Source: Primulina eburnea
Taxonomy: Eukaryota > Streptophyta > Magnoliopsida > Lamiales > Gesneriaceae
Direction of reading: 5' to 3'
Length of the DNA stretch: 64,000 nucleotides
NCBI RefSeq assembly: GCF_022965805.1
Contig: NC_133114.1
Location: 7,336,261 to 7,400,260 of the forward strand
In this document: positions 33,450-43,779 of the stretch, piece after piece
How positions within the stretch are numbered: the stretch's first letter is position 1
Layout: each line of letters opens with the position of its first letter
The notes under the pieces: model-generated
What the model was told of the DNA's origin: nothing
Databases searched by the model: none
The model's input: only the letters and a program-made list of their open reading frames with translations
Program-made: the position numbers and the translations under genes

Positions 33450-35424
33450 TTTCTCTCCCTCTTAGATCTGAGTTCGTCCTCGAACTCACAAACAATCAAT
33501 TCAGATATATCAGAAGAAAGGCGTACAGAGTTTAAACCAAAACTCAAATATCTGATTCCAGTCTGGAATAAGAATTCACGAAGTATAATGTCATAATACC
33601 CCTCAAACTAGTTCTGACAAAATCAATCTCATCATACTAGCTATACAACATCCGTATAAACCAATCTACAGCTTATCACATATCAGTATCATCAGCTGTT
33701 AACAAATCTGTTTACCTCAAACAAAGACATAAACAATCTTTAGCTTCAACTACCAATCGTCATCATCCGACGTTGGTTTCTTAAATCTGTCCATTCTGAA
33801 CTATCTGCATCTTCCTTCGAATTGTCTTCAAAAGAAATCTGTAGTACTCATCGTATACTGTCTTGTCTATACTATCTCATTACCCCTCTGATAAGCTGAT
33901 AGCTATTGTCCCACAGTAATGCTGAATCATATCAATTAGTGCTAACATCTAGCACTCTATAACTCTACCAAAGTCTTCCAATATCTTGGATAATACATTC
34001 TGACTGTCTGTCAATCTCTAAAACAATCTCAGAGAGAGTTCATGATATACTCTATCACGAATACAAATTCAAGCAAAATCACAATCTGATATAATCTACT
34101 TAAATTTTCTGTTCCATCTGAACCTTTCTTTGACATCGATCTATGTCATCTAGTTCTGGTTGTACGTAATCTGGTACAAACTGATAGAATAGATTGAGTA
34201 ATCTGTCAATCATAATCATATCATATAACAATCTGTAGAAAATTGCGGTACTTTCATTACGAAAGCCATAGAAATGTACTCCCATTTCTATTTAGAACTA
34301 TACAATTCTGTAATAAATCTTCTAATTTCTATCTTTCTATCTTTTCTGTCAGCGATTTAGACATATCAGTACAATTTCTGTCAACATTTTAATACATTTC
34401 TGTTATAACTGATCTCAATCACAACTATCTGTTCGAATACAATACAATTTCAATCGTCAGACTGAACACTGAATCCATGACTGTAAGCTTCTGACAATAT
34501 CTGTCCTTTCTGATTCGAACTATTTGATATACACAAATCAGTTAATAACATAAATTAAAGAGAAAATATCTACCTGGTATTCGGCTCTGACTATCACTAT
34601 CAAGCTTTGCTGTACAATATAATTTCCATGGTCTACAATCCGTCTCAACCACGTGTTCAGAATAACATCTATATTCAATCAGATTCAAAACATGCTAAAC
34701 TCATAAATCGCAACTGTCTGACACTGATTTCAACCTCAGCTGACTAATCACGGTTTAACTCTGTTAAAATCAACAGATACATCATTTTCAGATATAAAAA
34801 TCCCTGAACACAATCTGTCTCAATCAGGATTCACCATTTCAACAATTTCTAATATCAGTTCAAGGCTAAAATCAATCTCTCTGAAATCAGATCTGAAGTC
34901 TTATCTGGGGAAAAACATTAACAATTTTCTTATCATTGGTAAATCAGCCAATGATAGACTCAACTTCAGTAAATAAACTGAATACATAAGGAGTCACTCT
35001 GCTCCTCTCTGTAATAATCGAGTCATAGCTAGTACGAATATCAAAGGAATTCTCAATCTAGAATCCTTATCGTACCATATTCATCTCTTGATCATCTCAG
35101 GTCTGATTCTCACCATCTTCTGGAGCTAATCTATGGTAGCTCTGTACTTGGTCAGCATATCAATATCAGTATTGCCGTCCCAAAATCAGAGAACACTAGC
35201 ACAATACAAGCTACCACACGATCTAACTCGATCTCATTCTCATTCTACTGTAGTATACAAGATCTAACAGAAATCACTGATACAAGATCTTTTCCCAAAG
35301 GAAAAGAAACAAATACTACAGTAAATAGGGACTCAACAGATAATGCATGCATCAATGCAAATCTTTCAGAAATAAAAGTATGTGAAGCACTTGTATCTAT
35401 CAATACAAAAGCAGGATAACTACA
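33450..35424 (-). pseudogene. Decayed pol of N4
   Basis: About 2 kb on the reverse strand. The integrase-core shred lies at 34100-34285 (frame: HFYGFRNES, IDRLLNLF; the DNA aligns with the T2 integrase at 53230-53320). The PR-RT linker shred is near 34930-35110 (RIPL, TRLLQRGAE-like and VYSVY-like residues recoverable in broken frames). It begins right after the gag stop, where protease should start. Same order as in N1-N3. Confidence 0.68.
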
Positions 35425-36540
35425 TCACGAACAGTTACCTGCAATATCATCATCTGGTGCTTCCTGAGCCTGCTCCTCGGTCAAAGCAAATACTCTGGCC
35501 TGCTGTCTAGGAGGCTGGCCGACTGTCTGGCTTCCTCCTGGCCTCTGCTGTGACTGAGATGGTGCTGGCTGAAAGGAATGAACAGCAGCTGATTGTCTAC
35601 TCCACTGTGCCGCTGATCCAGATGGTTCGGCTCCCTGGGATCTTTGGGAACCCCTCTGTGGACATACTCTGGCAAAATGTCCTTGTTGTTTGCAGAAGTG
35701 GCAGCTACCAAGTACTCCTTGGCATTGTTCAGTGGAATGTCTCCCACCACAATTTCCGCAGTAAACGCCAGTATAACTCTGCTGAGAACCACTAGAGCTA
35801 GAAGAACTGCCGCCAGACTTCTTAAATTGCTTCCCTCTAGCCTTCAGAAAATCTTTTCTTCCACCACTGCTACTGCCACTCTCAAATCGGGGAAGTGGTT
35901 GCGGTGGTCTCGACACTGGAGGAACAAATTCAGCTCCTCTCTGCCTTATCAGGCCCGCTTCAGCGCCCTTTGCTCTATTCATGGCATCAGCAAAGTTATT
36001 CGGTCGCCCTGTGTTCACCAATGTAAATATATCGGGATTCAAGCCATTGATGAACTGATCGGCAACGGCTTCGTCATTTCCAGCCACATGTGGAGCAAAC
36101 TTCAACAAGGTAGAGAACTTGGTCACATATTCTTCAATGGTCAGCTGACCCTGTCTCAAATTGGCAAACTCCGCCCCCTTGTCTTTTCTGTACGATATTG
36201 GGAAAAATCTCTGATAAAACTCAGTTTTAAATACATCCCAAGTAATAATCGTACCTCGTTTCTCCAAGGCCCTCTTCATTGTAACCCACCAGCTTTGTGC
36301 AACATTAAGCAACTGGTGTCCAATCAATTTAATCCGGCGCTCATCACTGTATCCCAGTGAATCAAACAGCAATTCAATGCTACCTAACCAACTCTCACAC
36401 TCGACCGATGTCTCAGTACCTTTCAGAGTGGGTGGTTTGAATGACTGAAACCTCTTCAGCAAGGTTTTCATTGGAGTCGGTGTTACATCCATTGGAGGAT
36501 TCGATGTACTTCCCTGTTCTGGAATTCGTCTAGGAGGCAT
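35425..36540 (-). CDS. Gag polyprotein of N4 (gag-only element)
   Basis: 371 residues, uninterrupted, starting at the canonical ATG (MPPRRIPEQGSTSNPPMD). Retrotrans_gag core at about 40-215 (CESWLGSIELLFDSLGYSD, AQSWWVTMKRAL, FKTEFYQRFFPISYRKDKG, APHVAGNDEAVADQFINGL), Ser/Gly-rich linker, knuckles CGNCGGRHSTEQC and CHFCKQQGHFARVC. It then has a Gln/Pro/Ser-rich tail ending ARVFALTEEQAQEAPDDDIA, a stretch that in autonomous relatives leads directly into protease; here a stop follows six residues later (GNCS). It is the only family copy in the window with the original start codon and tail, so it is the best candidate for a working Gag. Confidence 0.92.
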   Translation of the reverse strand: MPPRRIPEQGSTSNPPMDVTPTPMKTLLKRFQSFKPPTLKGTETSVECESWLGSIELLFDSLGYSDERRIKLIGHQLLNVAQSWWVTMKRALEKRGTIITWDVFKTEFYQRFFPISYRKDKGAEFANLRQGQLTIEEYVTKFSTLLKFAPHVAGNDEAVADQFINGLNPDIFTLVNTGRPNNFADAMNRAKGAEAGLIRQRGAEFVPPVSRPPQPLPRFESGSSSGGRKDFLKARGKQFKKSGGSSSSSSGSQQSYTGVYCGNCGGRHSTEQCQGVLGSCHFCKQQGHFARVCPQRGSQRSQGAEPSGSAAQWSRQSAAVHSFQPAPSQSQQRPGGSQTVGQPPRQQARVFALTEEQAQEAPDDDIAGNCS

Positions 36541-36794
36541 ATCTGAAACTCAAAAGGATTAGTAATCCAATCCAACACATCTGTTTCAATTCAGTCTCTC
36601 CTCCGATCATCTTACTGCTGATCGAGAATCAATTCAGATTCGTTCCCAATAATACATATTACAAAATCACATCAGATAAATCAAGTAACATGTATTATAT
36701 AAAGCAGTAAGCATGCTAGCATTCAAAAGCAGTAAAGAAAACCCCAATCTACCCCGCTCACTATCCTCTTCTATCTCAATCTAAAGGATCTATC

Positions 36795-36806
36795 GCTCTG
36801 ATACCA
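36795..36806 (-). other. Primer-binding site (initiator Met tRNA), N4
   Basis: Reverse complement TGGTATCAGAGC, 5 bases from the LTR end. Confidence 0.92.
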
Positions 36807-36811
36807 CCTGT

Positions 36812-38924
36812 TGTGGAGACCCGGACGTTAATCAAGTTCTTAATCATCATTGGGACTAATTAATCAATTATAAAACAGGGTCTAAAATTTTTTTAAAATA
36901 CAAAGCGGAAACGTAATGTAATTTACTCAAATTACATATTAAACATATACATACAACTCGGTATTATCTACAAGAATTCAACTAGGTTCAACTACATATC
37001 AGTGCTGAATCCTAAGTTGCTTCAAAGCCCGGATCTCCACGCTATCTAGTCCAGCCTCATTCTCATCTTGACCCTGATCCAGCCCCACCTGTTGTCATGC
37101 ACACATACAAAACAAGACAACAGCCGGATAACTCCGGTGAGATATGAATATCCCAGTATAAACAATGTATATATGCAATCCTATAAGAGCATATACGAAA
37201 GCATATAAGAATTATTCATAACATGTCTCAAATCAGAAACATAAATCCATATCAAACATTCAATAATCATGAATGGTATAAACAATGTAAATCAACATGT
37301 CATATCAGACTCAACTCAACCGACGCGTCGTCTCAGACTCGACTCAACTGACGCGTCGTCTCAGACTCGACTCAACTCTATCCTAGGGATCCCGATGTCT
37401 GGATATAGGTAATCATATCGAATCTCAGTCGATAGGAATGAATCAATCCCTAAACGGCATCGATATAATTCATATCTTCAGTGTCTGGGCGAATCAGCCG
37501 CAGAATTGACGAATCAGTCAAGAATTAGGCGAATCAGCCAATAACCAGACGAATCAGCCTGTAATTAAGCGAATCAGCTTAAGTTTAGACGAATCAGTCA
37601 AAATATAGCGAATCAGCTATAATTAGGCGAATCAGCCAATAAATAGACGAATCAGTCTATAACCAGACGAATCAGCTGGTGACTAGGTGAATCAGCCTAT
37701 GACTCACGACTCAGTAATCAATACATGCATTCATTATCTAAACCATTCAGTCAATGACTAGCGAATCAGTAGTCATCTCATGCAGTAGCTATAATCAATA
37801 GGCTACAAATATCAATCTTATCATACAGTAGCTATAAATCAATAAACTACAATCATAAGTCTTATCAATTGCAAATATCAATGCAATAAATAAAAGTATG
37901 TGATTTAGGGAGACTCGAGTCAAACCTCACTCGAGTTGTGCAATCCCAACTCAACATTAATTTATACCCATCCTTCTGTTATTCTGACTCTGTCGAAGTC
38001 TCGAATCCCAAGCCTATCAATACTCAATCTGATAATAACGATATCGAGGGTATAATATCAATACACCATTCAATCAATACTGGATATAATCAGAATTCAA
38101 TCAAATTCTGTTTCAACGACATCACGTCATAATTTCAATATATCCAGCAATACCATATCAGTCAGATATCAACTCTAATATCTCATAATCGATAACAACT
38201 CAATTCTGATATCAATTCTCAATCAATTCAACTCTAAAAATCATAACAATTTCATATGGTATTTGTTCCTCAATCCGGTTTCGATTATACGATGTCTAAC
38301 ATGCCAAGAGTATCATATATGAATCATATCAGATTCTGACAATACCATATTTTCAAAACATATCAAAACGTAGCAAAACTTACGTCCAGTTGTAGCCTAC
38401 GTCGATAGGAACACAGTACCGCAGTCAGATTCAAAATTGGACGGACGGATTTCTCGCAAATCACAAATCTATGCGTCGACCCTTTCTTTCCCTCTTGCCT
38501 CGTTTTCCTTCGTTTCTGAAGAATTTTCGTTTGTATGTATATATATATATATATACATTGCATGATATAAGGGCAAGTGGCATTGTGCATGTTCTGCACG
38601 TTTCTCGCTAGGGCGGTCAAAACCTACCGCTAGGGCGAGTGAGTTTCGGTCGAGATCCTCGGCTGAACATCTCCTGTCGCTCGGGCGGTCAAAAGTTGCT
38701 CGCTAGGGCGAAGAACTCTCGGCCCTCACAATTATACATGCGCGCTCGGGCGGTGCTTTTCTGCCGCTCGGGCGCGAGATGTTCGGCCTAACATCTTGAG
38801 ATGTTCGGTTCAACATCTTGGCTTAACATAAACCAACGCCCGGCTTCGTCATTTGAGTTCCTATGACTTCCATTACGTCAATTAATCAACGTCTGATTAA
38901 AATGATTAAATCTCGGGCATTACA
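36812..38924 (-). repeat. N4 5' LTR (2113 bp)
   Basis: Uninterrupted copy: end TGTGGAGACCCGG (one change from the usual TGTGGGG), intron-like signals (acceptor CAG at 37089-37091 reverse, donor GT at 38382-38383 reverse), GAATCA array, U3 cluster 38603-38776, start CTCGGGCATTACA. Confidence 0.94.
37486..37776 (-). repeat. GAATCA mini-hairpin array (N4 5' LTR)
   Basis: Second copy of the array at 29811-30101. The sixth unit, mutated to GAATCATTC in the other LTR, reads GACGAATCAGTC here; another unit reads TAGGTGAATCAGCCTA, keeping a G-T pair. Confidence 0.9.
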
Positions 38925-38929
38925 GAAAT

Positions 38930-40663
38930 AATCTATTTCATAGTCTATGAAATTAATCAAATAAGAATGCCACTCAATTCAGATAAACATGCATATAAAC
39001 AATCTTAATCATAAAACATGCTAACCCAACCGAAAGCAGTAATGATGTGTCCTATGATCTAGGAGCCACATCCATATAAGCATGCAGTTCTAATCAAATC
39101 ATGTCTAGACTTGACTAGATCTATAACTCTAGGGATCCCGTGATGAATAAGACGTCAATGCCTGTTACCTACTCAACCGATCGTGGTAACCGTACGTCTT
39201 ATTCCTAGACTTCGGTTCGAGCTGTATCAACGGCTGGCAATAGGAGTAATACCTGCTCCTAAGTTGAGATACACCGAACGTCTAGAAGTCTGACAATGAC
39301 TGTCAAGACTTTCCTATCTTAAATGCAATGAATAACAATCTGTAAACAAAGCATAATTATATTCATAACTGAATATCACAATTATCTTACATGCTTGAAT
39401 ACAATTCTATAATCAAAGCATAATCAGGCAACAATATAAACAATAATCTAGTATGTGATTTTATTGGGAAACTCAAAATGATATCTCATTTGAGTTGTGG
39501 CTTCCCGAATATCACATGAATTATACATTTGTCGTCCCGGTCTGACGAAGACGATGACCTGTATCCAACTCTGTCCATCTCGAATCTGAAATGACAATAT
39601 CGAATACTCTGTATCAATGAATAACTCAATACATAATCTGTTCTGACCAATACTCAAATCAGTATACAATCTGATCAATATCTGAACAAGATACAATCTA
39701 ATTCCTGTCATCGACATTACAATACAATCTGAATAATTACAGAGTCTGATCAATCTCAATCAATACTGAATCTGATCAATATCAATCAACTGATGTTTCG
39801 ACGGTATAATAATACAAGTCTGAATAACCCCGTCAATCTGAACATCACAAATATAATACTGAACTCATAATCTGTGCCCACATAATTCATACTCTGAATA
39901 TTAACACAATTCTGATATAAAATCTCAGTCAATATCTTTCAAAAATCATAACAATTACAGGAACAATCTGTTCTTTAATCTGACTTCAATTCTATAATGT
40001 CTACGGTAGCAGAAACATCATATCTGAATCACATTCAATTCTAGCAACATCATATTTTCAAAACATCTCAAAACGTAACAAAACTTACGTCCAAATGAAG
40101 CCTGCGTTGCTAGGAACTCAATACCGTAATCGGATTCAAAATCTGACGGGCGGATTTCTCACAAATCCCAATTCTTTGCGTTGAAGAAAACTTGATTCTT
40201 TCCCCAACGATTTCGTCTCCTTTCTGATGAATTCTAAGGCAAATTCGATTGTTATATATATATATATATACTCCATCTCGCATGCAAGGCAAGTGGCTTA
40301 TTCTTCTTACTGCACGTCTCTCGCTAGGGCGGTCAAAACTTACCGCTAGGGCGAGTCAAGGTCGGTCGAGATCCTCGGCTGAACATCTCCTGTCGCTCGG
40401 GCGGTCAAAAGTTGCTCGCTAGGGCGAAGAACTTTCGGCCCTCACAAATTATACATGCGCGCTCGGGCGGTGCTTTTCTGCCGCTCGGGCGCGAGATGTT
40501 CGGCCTAACATCTTGAGATGTTCGGCCTAACATCTTGAGATGTTCGATTCAACATCTTGGCTTAACATAAACCAACGCCTGGCTTCGTCATTTGAGTTCC
40601 TGTGACTTCCATTACGTCAATTAATCAACGTCTGATTAGAATGATTAAATCTCGGGCATTACA
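38930..40663 (-). repeat. N2 5' LTR, fragment 2
   Basis: Remainder of the N2 5' LTR after N4: GAATAAGACGT hairpin (+ 39148-39212), donor GTAAGT reverse at 40083-40088, U3 cluster CGCTCGGGCGGT/CGCTAGGGCG (40320-40492), and end CTCGGGCATTACA. Confidence 0.92.
40320..40560 (-). promoter_or_regulatory. U3 motif cluster of N2 with duplicated palindrome
   Basis: About seven CGCTCGGGCGGT/CGCTAGGGCG motifs, then (toward the LTR start) the AGATGTTCGGCCTAACATCT block, present twice in tandem at 40494-40537 but only once in the N2 3' LTR (24827-24850). Degenerate forms of the N3 palindromes. Confidence 0.75.
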
Positions 40664-40668
40664 GAATA

Positions 40669-40934
40669 TGTCCTGGATCGGGATAAGCAAATATGATAAC
40701 AACTACAGGTAGTATTGTTTTATTGAACGGTGACTGATTTATACAGATGTTGTATAACCAATATGACAAGATTGAGTTTAGAGGCATTATGATGTCATAC
40801 TTCATGAATTCGTATTCCAGATGGGGATCAGGGATTTGAGTTTTGATTTAAACTCTAGTATACATTTCTTCTCGTATATCTGAATTGATTTCTTATGAGT
40901 TCAGGGACGAACTCAGATTTAAGAGGGGGAGAAA
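40669..40934 (+). pseudogene. N1 interior, part 2 (3' end of decayed pol and polypurine tract)
   Basis: Resumes N1 after N2 and aligns with the last part of the N3 interior (13200-13465). There is no readable protein. It ends with gagttcagggacgaactc and the polypurine tract AAGAGGGGGAGAAA (40921-40934). Confidence 0.8.
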
Positions 40935-43070
40935 TGTAATGCCCAGAAATTATGAGAAATGATAAGACAAGATTATAAAGTGTTGCCAGGATGGAAAAAT
41001 AAGAAATTCTTGAAAATGCAGCACCGCACCCGCGGTGCTAGACATCACCGCACCCGCGGTGCATGTGCAGAAAATGGAGTGCAAATCCCGTAGCCATACC
41101 GCACCCGCGGTATTAGAAGGAGCGCACCCGCGCTGATGACACCGCACCCGCGGTCTTGTAGGGAGCGCACCCTGGGTCAAGCTTCGGGAAATCTGGATAG
41201 AATCGACAAGACAGGACCGCACCCGCGGTGCATGTATGACCGCACCCGCGGTGCGACGTGCAGAACCAAAAATGATGCCACGTTTCTAGATTTGCATGCA
41301 GTATAAATATATGTGGATGACACGTTTTCTTCAGAATTTTGGCAAGGAAACCGAGAGACTTGAGAGCATTTCCTTTCGCCTTTTTAAGTTGCGATTGTGG
41401 AAGATCCGTCTATCAGAATTCGAATCCGAAAGTAGTATCGTTCTCCTTGTGCTACGAACTATACAAGGACGTAAGTTTTGTTACGTTTTGAGATGTTTTG
41501 AAAATATGATGTTGCTAGAATTTCATGTGATTTAGATATGGTGTTTCTACTACCGTAGATATCGTATAATTGAAGTCAGATTAAAGAACAGACTATGGTT
41601 GTAATTGTTATGATTTTTGAAAGTTAGTGACTGAGATTCTATATTAGAATTGTGTTAGTATTCAGAGTATGATTGTATTGATACCGATTATGAGTTTCAG
41701 TATTATATTTGTGATGTTCAGATTGACGGGGTTATTCAGATTGTATTGTTATGTCGTTGAAACATCAGTTGATTTAGATTGATCAAATTCAGATATGATT
41801 TCGATTAGATTGTGATATTATTGATATGACTCAGATTGTATCTTGTTCAGATATTGATCAGATTGTATACTGAATTGAGTATTGATCAGAACAGATTGAA
41901 TATTGAGTTATTTACTGATACAGTGTATTCGATATTGTCATTTCAGATTTGATATGGACAGAGTTGAATACAGGTCATCGTCTTCGTCAGACCGGGACGA
42001 CAAAGGTATAATTCATGTGATATTCGGGAAGAAACAACTCAATCGAGACCATCCTTGAGTTGCCCAATAAATCACATACTATATTCTTGTTTATGTTTTA
42101 TCTTATTATGCTTGATTTACAGATTTTGTATTCATGCATTAAGATAGGAAAGTCTGCGAGATCATCCAGACTTCTAGATGTTCGGCGATATCACAGCTTA
42201 GGGGAAGATCACCGCCCCTTTATAGATGCGGATACAGATCAGGCCGAAGTCTAGGAATAAGACGTACAGCACCTCGATTGGTAGGGTAGGTGACAGACAG
42301 TTACGTCTTATTCACACCGGGATCCCTAGAGTTATAGTCGAGTCGAGTCTAGACATGATTTGATTAGAACTGCATGTGTCTAGAGATGTGGTTTCATAGA
42401 TTATGAAACTCATGGTTATTGCTTTCAGTCATGATAGCATGTTTATATGAATTGATTTGAATTGCCTGTGTATTTGAATTAAGCTGCATGCTTATATGGA
42501 TGTGGCTCCTAGATCATGGGACCCATCATTCCTGCTTTCAGTTGGGTTAGCATGTTTTCTGATTAAGATTGTTTATATGCAGGTTTATCTGATTTGAATT
42601 GCATGCTGATTTGATTAATTTCATAGATTATGAAATAGATTGTTTATATACGTGATAGCATGTTTTATAAAGTAGTTGTTTATATACATGCTTACCATGT
42701 TTTATACTGGGATTTATTCTCACCGGAGTTATCCGGCTGTTGTCTTGTTTTGTATGTGTGCATGACAACAGGTGAGGCTGGATCAGGGTCGAGATGACGA
42801 TGAGAGAAGACGAGTTAGCGTGGTGATTCCGGACTGGTAGCAGACTTGGTTTATTACTTGAATTTAGTAATTAAACCTTAGACTTAGGTTGTACAGTATT
42901 GTACTTTTCTACTGAACTGTAGTTTTTATACAGAGATTTATATTGTTTAGATTCCATTACCTTCCGCAGTTACATTTTAAAAAGAAAAATTTTTAGACCC
43001 TGTGTTATCTTAATTGAAAATTAAATCCCAAAGATGATTAATAAGACAGATCAGTGTCCGGGTCCCCACA
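40935..43070 (+). repeat. 3' LTR of N1 (2136 bp)
   Basis: Starts TGTAATGCCCAG and ends GGGTCCCCACA at the junction with R1 protease sequence. U3 cluster 41025-41252 with eight CGCACCCGCGGT-type motifs, TATAAATA at 41302-41309. Its first 186 bp show what is missing from the 5' LTR. Confidence 0.94.
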
Positions 43071-43618
43071 GTTGCACTAATGTGGCTAGTGTTGAATTGG
43101 TGGAGAAATTGGGATTGCCTACAGTAAAACATCCTCAACCATATAGGCTTCAATGGTTGAATGATTGTGCGGAGGTGAAAGTAAATAGGCAAGTCCTAGT
43201 GTCATTTTCTATTGGGAAGTATGTGGATGAGATTTTGTGTGATATGGTGCCAATGCATGCTTGCCATATTTTGTTGGGTAGGCCTTGGCAATTTGATAGG
43301 CACGTTACTCATGATGGGTTCAAAAATCGTTATTCATTTGTATTAAAGAAAGAATCCATTGTATTGCTTCCTTTGTCCCCAAAGCAAGTATTGGAGGACC
43401 ACCTGAAAAAGAAAAAGAGAGATGAGGCCGAAAAAAAGAGTGAAATAAAAAGTGAGATGGCCTTTGAAAACAAAAATGAAGTGGCTGAAAAAAAGAGTGA
43501 TCAAAAGAGTGAGATAGCCACAAAAACAAAAAAAAAGAGAGGAAAGAAAATGAGGGGAAAGAAAAAGAGAGGAAAGAGGCCAAAAAGAAATTATATATGG
43601 CCCAAAAAAGTGAGTTGA
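43071..43618 (+). pseudogene. R1 protease region and linker
   Basis: Frame reads CTNVASVELVEKLGLPTVKH, PYRLQWLNDCAEVKVNRQV, VDEILCDMVPMHACHILLGRPWQ: a retropepsin of the DGGS/DSGCTxN type whose active-site residues were just left of the N1 insertion point. It continues into a very Lys/Glu-rich linker (KKKKRDEAEKK and repeats), which is a family trait and not a separate gene. A frameshift near 43575 ends the ORF, and the true frame continues toward RT with a TAG at 43729-43731. Confidence 0.8.
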
Positions 43619-43779
43619 AACAATTGTTGCACACACATGAGCCACTTGTGTTGATTCTTTACAAGGAGATTCTCCTTAACACAAGTGATATAGCCGGATC
43701 CCTTCCGAGCATTATTGTTTCACTATTGTAGGAATTTGACGATGTATTTCCGGAGGAGCTACCTCAAGGCTTACCACCA

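Larger units (their letters stand above)
29137..38924 (-). mobile_element. N4: gag-only Ty3/gypsy element, reverse, nested in N2
   Basis: Flanked by gaaat on both sides. 3' LTR 29137-30854 plus 33071-33449 (split by solo LTR S1), interior 33450-36811, 5' LTR 36812-38924. Without S1 it is about 7.6 kb. LTRs differ at about a dozen single sites plus one 16-bp deletion near 30665. It has the longest and best-preserved gag of the family. Confidence 0.93.
7279..40663 (-). mobile_element. N2: gag-only Ty3/gypsy element, reverse, nested in N1
   Basis: Flanked by the perfect 5-bp duplication gaata (7274-7278 and 40664-40668). On the + strand the order is 3' LTR (7279-7619, 15559-17127, 24742-24970), interior 24971-28706, and 5' LTR (28707-29136, 38930-40663). 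Three elements sit in its LTRs: N3 and T1 in the 3' LTR, N4 in the 5' LTR. Reassembled length is about 8.0 kb. It has an open gag and a decayed pol. Confidence 0.92.
1769..43070 (+). mobile_element. N1: gag-only (pol-decayed) Ty3/gypsy LTR element, host of most of the nest
   Basis: The 5' LTR (from 1769, first 186 bp left of G0), interior 3720-7278, interior remainder 40669-40934 and 3' LTR 40935-43070 belong to one element split by N2. Without insertions it would be about 8.1 kb. It carries gag but only a decayed pol. Its right end cuts the protease region of R1. The visible 5' LTR and the matching part of the 3' LTR have the same length (1951 and 1950 bp) and differ at about 23-25 sites by eye, more than the LTR pair of N3 nested inside it. 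Confidence 0.9.

Noticed and set aside
35644..36360. 238-residue + strand ORF
   Set aside because: Antisense shadow of the intact N4 gag; no domain similarity.
43400..43610. Lys-rich stretch as a separate nuclear protein
   Set aside because: Same frame as the R1 protease and located between protease and RT, a known family linker.
43320..43645. Overlapping reverse ORFs rich in Phe/Leu/Ser
   Set aside because: Mirror of the Lys/Glu-rich linker of R1 Pol on the + strand.
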